Part shown: one piece after another, positions 3,715 through 6,499 of the stretch
Position numbering within the stretch: the stretch's first letter is position 1
Layout of the letters: every line of letters begins with the position of its first letter
Assembly: GCA_001821915.1 (NCBI GenBank)
Contig: MHOR01000001.1
Coordinates: 7,424 to 13,922, forward strand
Reading direction: 5' to 3'
Length of the DNA stretch: 6,499 nucleotides
Source of the DNA: Candidatus Staskawiczbacteria bacterium RIFCSPHIGHO2_02_FULL_34_10
GTDB taxonomy: Bacteria; Patescibacteriota; Minisyncoccia; Minisyncoccales; Staskawiczbacteraceae
Notes under the pieces: model-generated
The model's input: only the letters and a program-made list of their open reading frames with translations
Told to the model about the DNA's origin: nothing
The model's database searches: none
Position numbers and translations under genes: made by a program

Positions 3715-6237
3715 ATGGAATCAAAAGCCACTATTTTTGAATTTACTTCGTACAAATTTGAACCTAATAAAAAAAGGCTTCTTTTTAATTACAAAACAAA
3801 GTTTAACGATAAAAAGCCTATTTTTTTTACCGAAACTATACTTTTGCCTAAAATACCAAATATAGATTCTATTCAAAAAGAAGTTATTGATAAATTGCTT
3901 GAGAGTTTGCATATTATGCTGGGCATTAGTTATTACAAGTTTTATTGTGCGACAAAATTCAGACTACCATATAATTTGTCAAAAAAAGAAGCTGATTTTT
4001 GGAATATAGTATATAAAAAGGGTTTAGGTGAATTTTTTTACAAAAATAAATTAAATCCAAATATTTTACCGAAGTTTTCCTTTATAAAAAATTTAAAAAC
4101 AACATCTTATAATTTATATCAAAACGACCGACACTTAGTTGGGGTGGGGGGAGGAAAAGACTCAATTGTTTCACTGGAACTACTAAAACAAGGTGGATTT
4201 GATATTGAGGGGTTTTCTGTACAAACCAATAAGGAATCAAGATTAATTGATGAAATCATTAATATTGCGAGTATAAAAAGTCTAAAAATACAGCGTTTTT
4301 TAGATTCAAAAGTGCATCAAAAACACCAATACGACGGCCACATACCAATTTCAGCAATCTATGCATTTTTAGGTATTTTTACGTGCGTACTATATAAATA
4401 TTCTTACTTTATTGTAAGCAATGAGCATAGCAGTAGTTTTGGAAATATAAATTACAAGGGGCTTAATGTAAACCACCAATGGTCAAAGTCCTTTGAATTT
4501 GAAAAACTCTTTCAAAATTATATTAAAGAATTTATTAGCCCGGATATTTTATATTTTTCTTTACTTAGGAGTTTTTATGAAATACGGATTGTAAAAATGT
4601 TTTCTAAATTCAAAAAGTATTTTTCTACTTTTTCAAGTTGTAATTCAAACTTTAGATTTAATGAGGGATTATGGCCTACCAGCAACGCTAAGCGTAACTT
4701 TACGGGCTGGTGTGGTAAATGCGCAAAGTGTGTTTTTGTTTTTACTTTATTATCTGCATACTTAAATAAAAAAGATTTAATAAGTATTTTTAGCAAAAAT
4801 TTATATAAAGAAAAAGAATTACTGCCCCTATTTAAAGACATTTTAGGATTTGGATTAATGAAGCCCTTTGACTGCGTTGGAACTTTTAAAGAAGCGCAAA
4901 CTGCTTTATATATAGCGAAAAAGAACTTTAAAAATGACTTTATTGTGCGACACTTCGACTCACTTCGTTCGCTCAGCGCGGACGGAGTAAAGTACTACAA
5001 AGAAGTATTTCAGACTAATAAAGAAAATAATATACCAGAGCAATTTAAATTATTAGGAGTAGAAAGCGCTTTAATATTGGGCTATGGCAAAGAAGGAAAA
5101 GTAACAGAAAAATACCTTAAAAAATATTACTCGAAAATAAAAATAGAAATCGCTGATGCAAAAAATGGTAAAGATTATTTAAGAAATCAAGAAGATTTTG
5201 ATATTGCCATAAAAACTCCTGGCATTAAAAAGGAACTGATAAAAATTCCGCATACAACCGCCACAAATATTTTTTTCTCAAAAGTTTTAAATAAAAACTT
5301 AATCATTGGAGTTACTGGCAGTAAGGGCAAAAGCACAACATCTTCTTTAATTTATGAGATATTAAAAACTGCCGATAAAAATGTTGAAATTTTGGGTAAT
5401 ATTGGTAAGCCAATGCTTGAGGCCCTTTTGCGTCCAATCCCTAAGGATCGAAGTTTTGTGTTAGAACTTTCAAGTTTTCAATTAGATGACATTAAATTTT
5501 CACCAAACATTGCCGTAGTAACTAATTTATTTGAAGAGCATATGGATTTTCATGGTGATTTGAAAAACTATTATAATGCCAAAAAAAATATAGTAAGCTT
5601 TCAAAGTAAAAATGATTTTTTCGTATATAATAACAAAACTGTAAAGTGGTTTAAAAATTATAAAGGGAAAGCCATACCATTTTCTAATAAAAGTTATGAA
5701 ACTTCTTTAATCGGCGAGCACAATAAAAGTAATATTAATGCGGCAGTTTCAGTTGCTAAAATATTAAACATAAAAGACAATATTATTAAAAAGGCGATTA
5801 AAAATTTTAAAGGCTTACCGCATAGATTAGAATTTATTGGTGAATTTAAGGGAATTAAATTTTATGACGATGCTATTTCAACAACTCCAGAATCAACCAT
5901 AATGGCCATAAAATCATTAAAAAATATTGATACCATTTTTTTAGGGGGTCAGGATAGAGGATATAATTTTTCACAATTGGAAAAAGTTATTAAAAAATAT
6001 AAAATAAGGAATATAGTTCTTTTTCCAAACAGTGGAAACAAAATACTCAAATCACATAAAAGCCTTAATATTTTCAAAACTAATAAAATGGAAAAAGCTG
6101 TTAAATTTGCCTATAAAAATACAAGAAAGGGAAGCATTTGTTTATTATCTTGCGCGAGCCCAAGTTATTCTTTATGGAAAAATTTTGAAGAAAAAGGAGG
6201 GCAGTTTAATAGAGCCGTAAAAAATTTTGCTAAATAA
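3715..6237 (+). CDS. MurL-MurD fusion: UDP-MurNAc-L-Ala-L-Glu epimerase joined to UDP-MurNAc-L-Ala glutamate ligase
   Basis: This 840-aa cytoplasmic protein has two parts. Residues 1 to about 410 match MurL, the ATP-dependent epimerase of UDP-MurNAc-L-Ala-L-Glu. Evidence is a PP-loop-like VGGGKDSIVS (GGGKDS 145-150), SNEHSSSFGN (235-244), and GWCGKCAKCVF with Cys333, Cys336 and Cys339. Residues about 447-840 are a Mur ligase of MurD type. They show a Rossmann-like N-domain (ILGYGKEGK 454-462), P-loop GVTGSKGKSTT (532-542), ELSSFQLD (584-591), EEHMDFHG (607-614), YYNAKKNI with the probable carbamylated Lys623, LPHRLE (701-706), DDAISTTPEST (718-728), GGQDRG (744-749) and SPSYSLWKNFEEKG. The ligase part, about 395 aa, is slightly shorter than E. 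coli MurD (438). The substrate loop DDAISTTP resembles L-Glu-adding MurD2 of Xanthomonas rather than D-Glu-adding MurD (NDSKATN). Inferred job: add L-Glu, then invert it, replacing glutamate racemase. A GC-rich in-frame patch (residues ~413-425) lies near the junction. ftsW follows 74 nt later. Confidence 0.88.
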   Translation: MESKATIFEFTSYKFEPNKKRLLFNYKTKFNDKKPIFFTETILLPKIPNIDSIQKEVIDKLLESLHIMLGISYYKFYCATKFRLPYNLSKKEADFWNIVYKKGLGEFFYKNKLNPNILPKFSFIKNLKTTSYNLYQNDRHLVGVGGGKDSIVSLELLKQGGFDIEGFSVQTNKESRLIDEIINIASIKSLKIQRFLDSKVHQKHQYDGHIPISAIYAFLGIFTCVLYKYSYFIVSNEHSSSFGNINYKGLNVNHQWSKSFEFEKLFQNYIKEFISPDILYFSLLRSFYEIRIVKMFSKFKKYFSTFSSCNSNFRFNEGLWPTSNAKRNFTGWCGKCAKCVFVFTLLSAYLNKKDLISIFSKNLYKEKELLPLFKDILGFGLMKPFDCVGTFKEAQTALYIAKKNFKNDFIVRHFDSLRSLSADGVKYYKEVFQTNKENNIPEQFKLLGVESALILGYGKEGKVTEKYLKKYYSKIKIEIADAKNGKDYLRNQEDFDIAIKTPGIKKELIKIPHTTATNIFFSKVLNKNLIIGVTGSKGKSTTSSLIYEILKTADKNVEILGNIGKPMLEALLRPIPKDRSFVLELSSFQLDDIKFSPNIAVVTNLFEEHMDFHGDLKNYYNAKKNIVSFQSKNDFFVYNNKTVKWFKNYKGKAIPFSNKSYETSLIGEHNKSNINAAVSVAKILNIKDNIIKKAIKNFKGLPHRLEFIGEFKGIKFYDDAISTTPESTIMAIKSLKNIDTIFLGGQDRGYNFSQLEKVIKKYKIRNIVLFPNSGNKILKSHKSLNIFKTNKMEKAVKFAYKNTRKGSICLLSCASPSYSLWKNFEEKGGQFNRAVKNFAK
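4948..4987. repeat. GC-rich TTCG-repeat segment inserted in frame within the murL-murD gene
   Basis: Bases 4948-4987 stand out from the A/T-rich gene, with TTCG three times (ACTTCGACTCACTTCGTTCG) followed by CTCAGCGCGGACGG. The encoded peptide HFDSLRSLSADG (413-424) uses codons rare elsewhere in this gene (CGT, TCG, CTC, AGC, GCG, GGA). Similar TTCG/CTCAGCG tracts are recalled from CPR intergenic repeats. I infer a dispersed repeat that landed in frame near the MurL C-terminus. Confidence 0.5.
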
Positions 6238-6246
6238 TTTAATAAT

Positions 6247-6300
6247 CTTACGAATTACGAATACCGTACTAGTAATTCAACTGAATTCGTAATTCGTAGG
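6247..6300. repeat. Palindromic repeat with 7-nt periodic arms between murL-murD and ftsW
   Basis: The left arm 6247-6262 (CTTACGAATTACGAAT) and right arm 6285-6300 (ATTCGTAATTCGTAGG) match at 15 of 16 positions, 14 of them contiguous, around a 22-nt loop. The loop holds a further small palindrome, AATTCA-AC-TGAATT (6274-6287), that would compete with the big stem. Each arm is two copies of the 7-mer ACGAATT or its complement. There is no T-run, so it is a poor terminator. It fills nearly the whole 74-nt gap and ends about 11 nt before the ftsW start. Confidence 0.7.
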
Positions 6301-6311
6301 AAAGCGAAGCC

Positions 6312-6499
6312 ATGAAGCGAGCGATAAATTATTATTTTTTAATAACTGTATTACTGCTAGTATTTTTTGGAATATTATTTTTAGCTACGCTTTCAGCGCC
6401 CGCATCACTGCAATTTTTTGGAAATACAAATTATTATTTATTTCACCAGCTTTTTGCTTTATCTATTGGCCTAGTGGCATGTTTTACTTTTTTTAAGAT
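6312..6499 (+). CDS. ftsW: FtsW/RodA/SpoVE (SEDS) family protein, N-terminal part (runs off the window)
   Basis: The reading frame from ATG 6312 is open to the window end (62 codons plus 2 bases). It begins MKRAINYYFLITVLLLVFFG, has a first membrane helix at about residues 7-26, then LATLSAPASLQFFGNTNYYLFHQLFALSIGL and a second helix at about 45-60. The short positively charged N-terminus, a first helix ending in a small-residue L-S-A-P-A-S stretch (compare the S-A-S of FtsW), and then YY-F--QL-- before helix 2 are the usual start of SEDS glycosyltransferases, which polymerise lipid II glycan strands. Placement after murD is the classical murD-ftsW order of division clusters, which favours FtsW over RodA. 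A GGAAAG (6299-6304) at the edge of the preceding palindrome is the likely ribosome-binding site, with 7-8 nt spacing. Confidence 0.78.
   Translation, partial: MKRAINYYFLITVLLLVFFGILFLATLSAPASLQFFGNTNYYLFHQLFALSIGLVACFTFFK

Noticed and set aside
4575..4841. Antisense ORF within the murL part
   Set aside because: It is the shadow of the conserved Cys-rich MurL region; no start signals or motifs.
4948..4987. Frameshift or assembly error at the MurL/MurD junction
   Set aside because: The frame stays open through the GC-rich patch and both halves are complete in the same frame, so an in-frame fusion is the simpler reading.

Overview
The window is AT-rich, gene-dense DNA with short intergenic gaps. 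The content points to a member of the Candidate Phyla Radiation (Patescibacteria), most likely a Parcubacteria-type lineage. The reasons are the A/T-biased codons, weak or absent Shine-Dalgarno sites before several genes, small secreted SHOCT/DUF2061/DsrE accessory proteins, Fn3-like surface proteins ending in a peptidoglycan-binding domain, and periodic palindromic intergenic repeats. TGA ends the SHOCT gene, so the TGA-as-glycine code of Gracilibacteria/Absconditabacteria is not in use. This lineage call is inferred from style, not from a phylogenetic marker.

Layout, left to right. (1) 1-69: the last 22 codons of an unidentified gene. (2) 114-666: a translation block with a good promoter, tRNA-Tyr(GTA), tRNA-Thr(GGT), a palindromic repeat, rpmG (zinc-type L33) and an intrinsic terminator. 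(3) 706-1960: a compact three-gene cluster coding for a secreted/membrane-anchored Met-rich SHOCT protein, a DUF2061 membrane protein and a DsrE-like small cysteine protein. (4) 1961-2110: a strongly folded non-coding stretch with a GC-rich 9-bp hairpin and a separate A/U-tract terminator. (5) 2161-3405: a secreted Fn3-Ig/PKD-Fn3-peptidoglycan-binding protein with its own extended -10 promoter and a strong terminator. (6) 3592-6499: a possible 36-aa membrane peptide, a large MurL-MurD fusion, and the start of an FtsW-family gene. This last part is a piece of a division/cell-wall cluster.

The main result is the 840-aa protein at 3715-6237. Its N-terminal ~410 residues look like MurL, the ATP-dependent epimerase that converts UDP-MurNAc-L-Ala-L-Glu to the D-Glu form. 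Its C-terminal ~395 residues are a Mur ligase of the MurD type, with a substrate loop resembling the L-Glu-adding MurD2 of Xanthomonas. Both steps of the glutamate-racemase-independent route to D-Glu in peptidoglycan would then sit on one polypeptide, directly upstream of ftsW. Other points of interest are a GC-rich, repeat-like segment carried in frame in this gene, two 7-nt-periodic palindromes, the structured region at 1994-2070, and a near-leaderless murL-murD promoter overlapping the stop of a small ORF.
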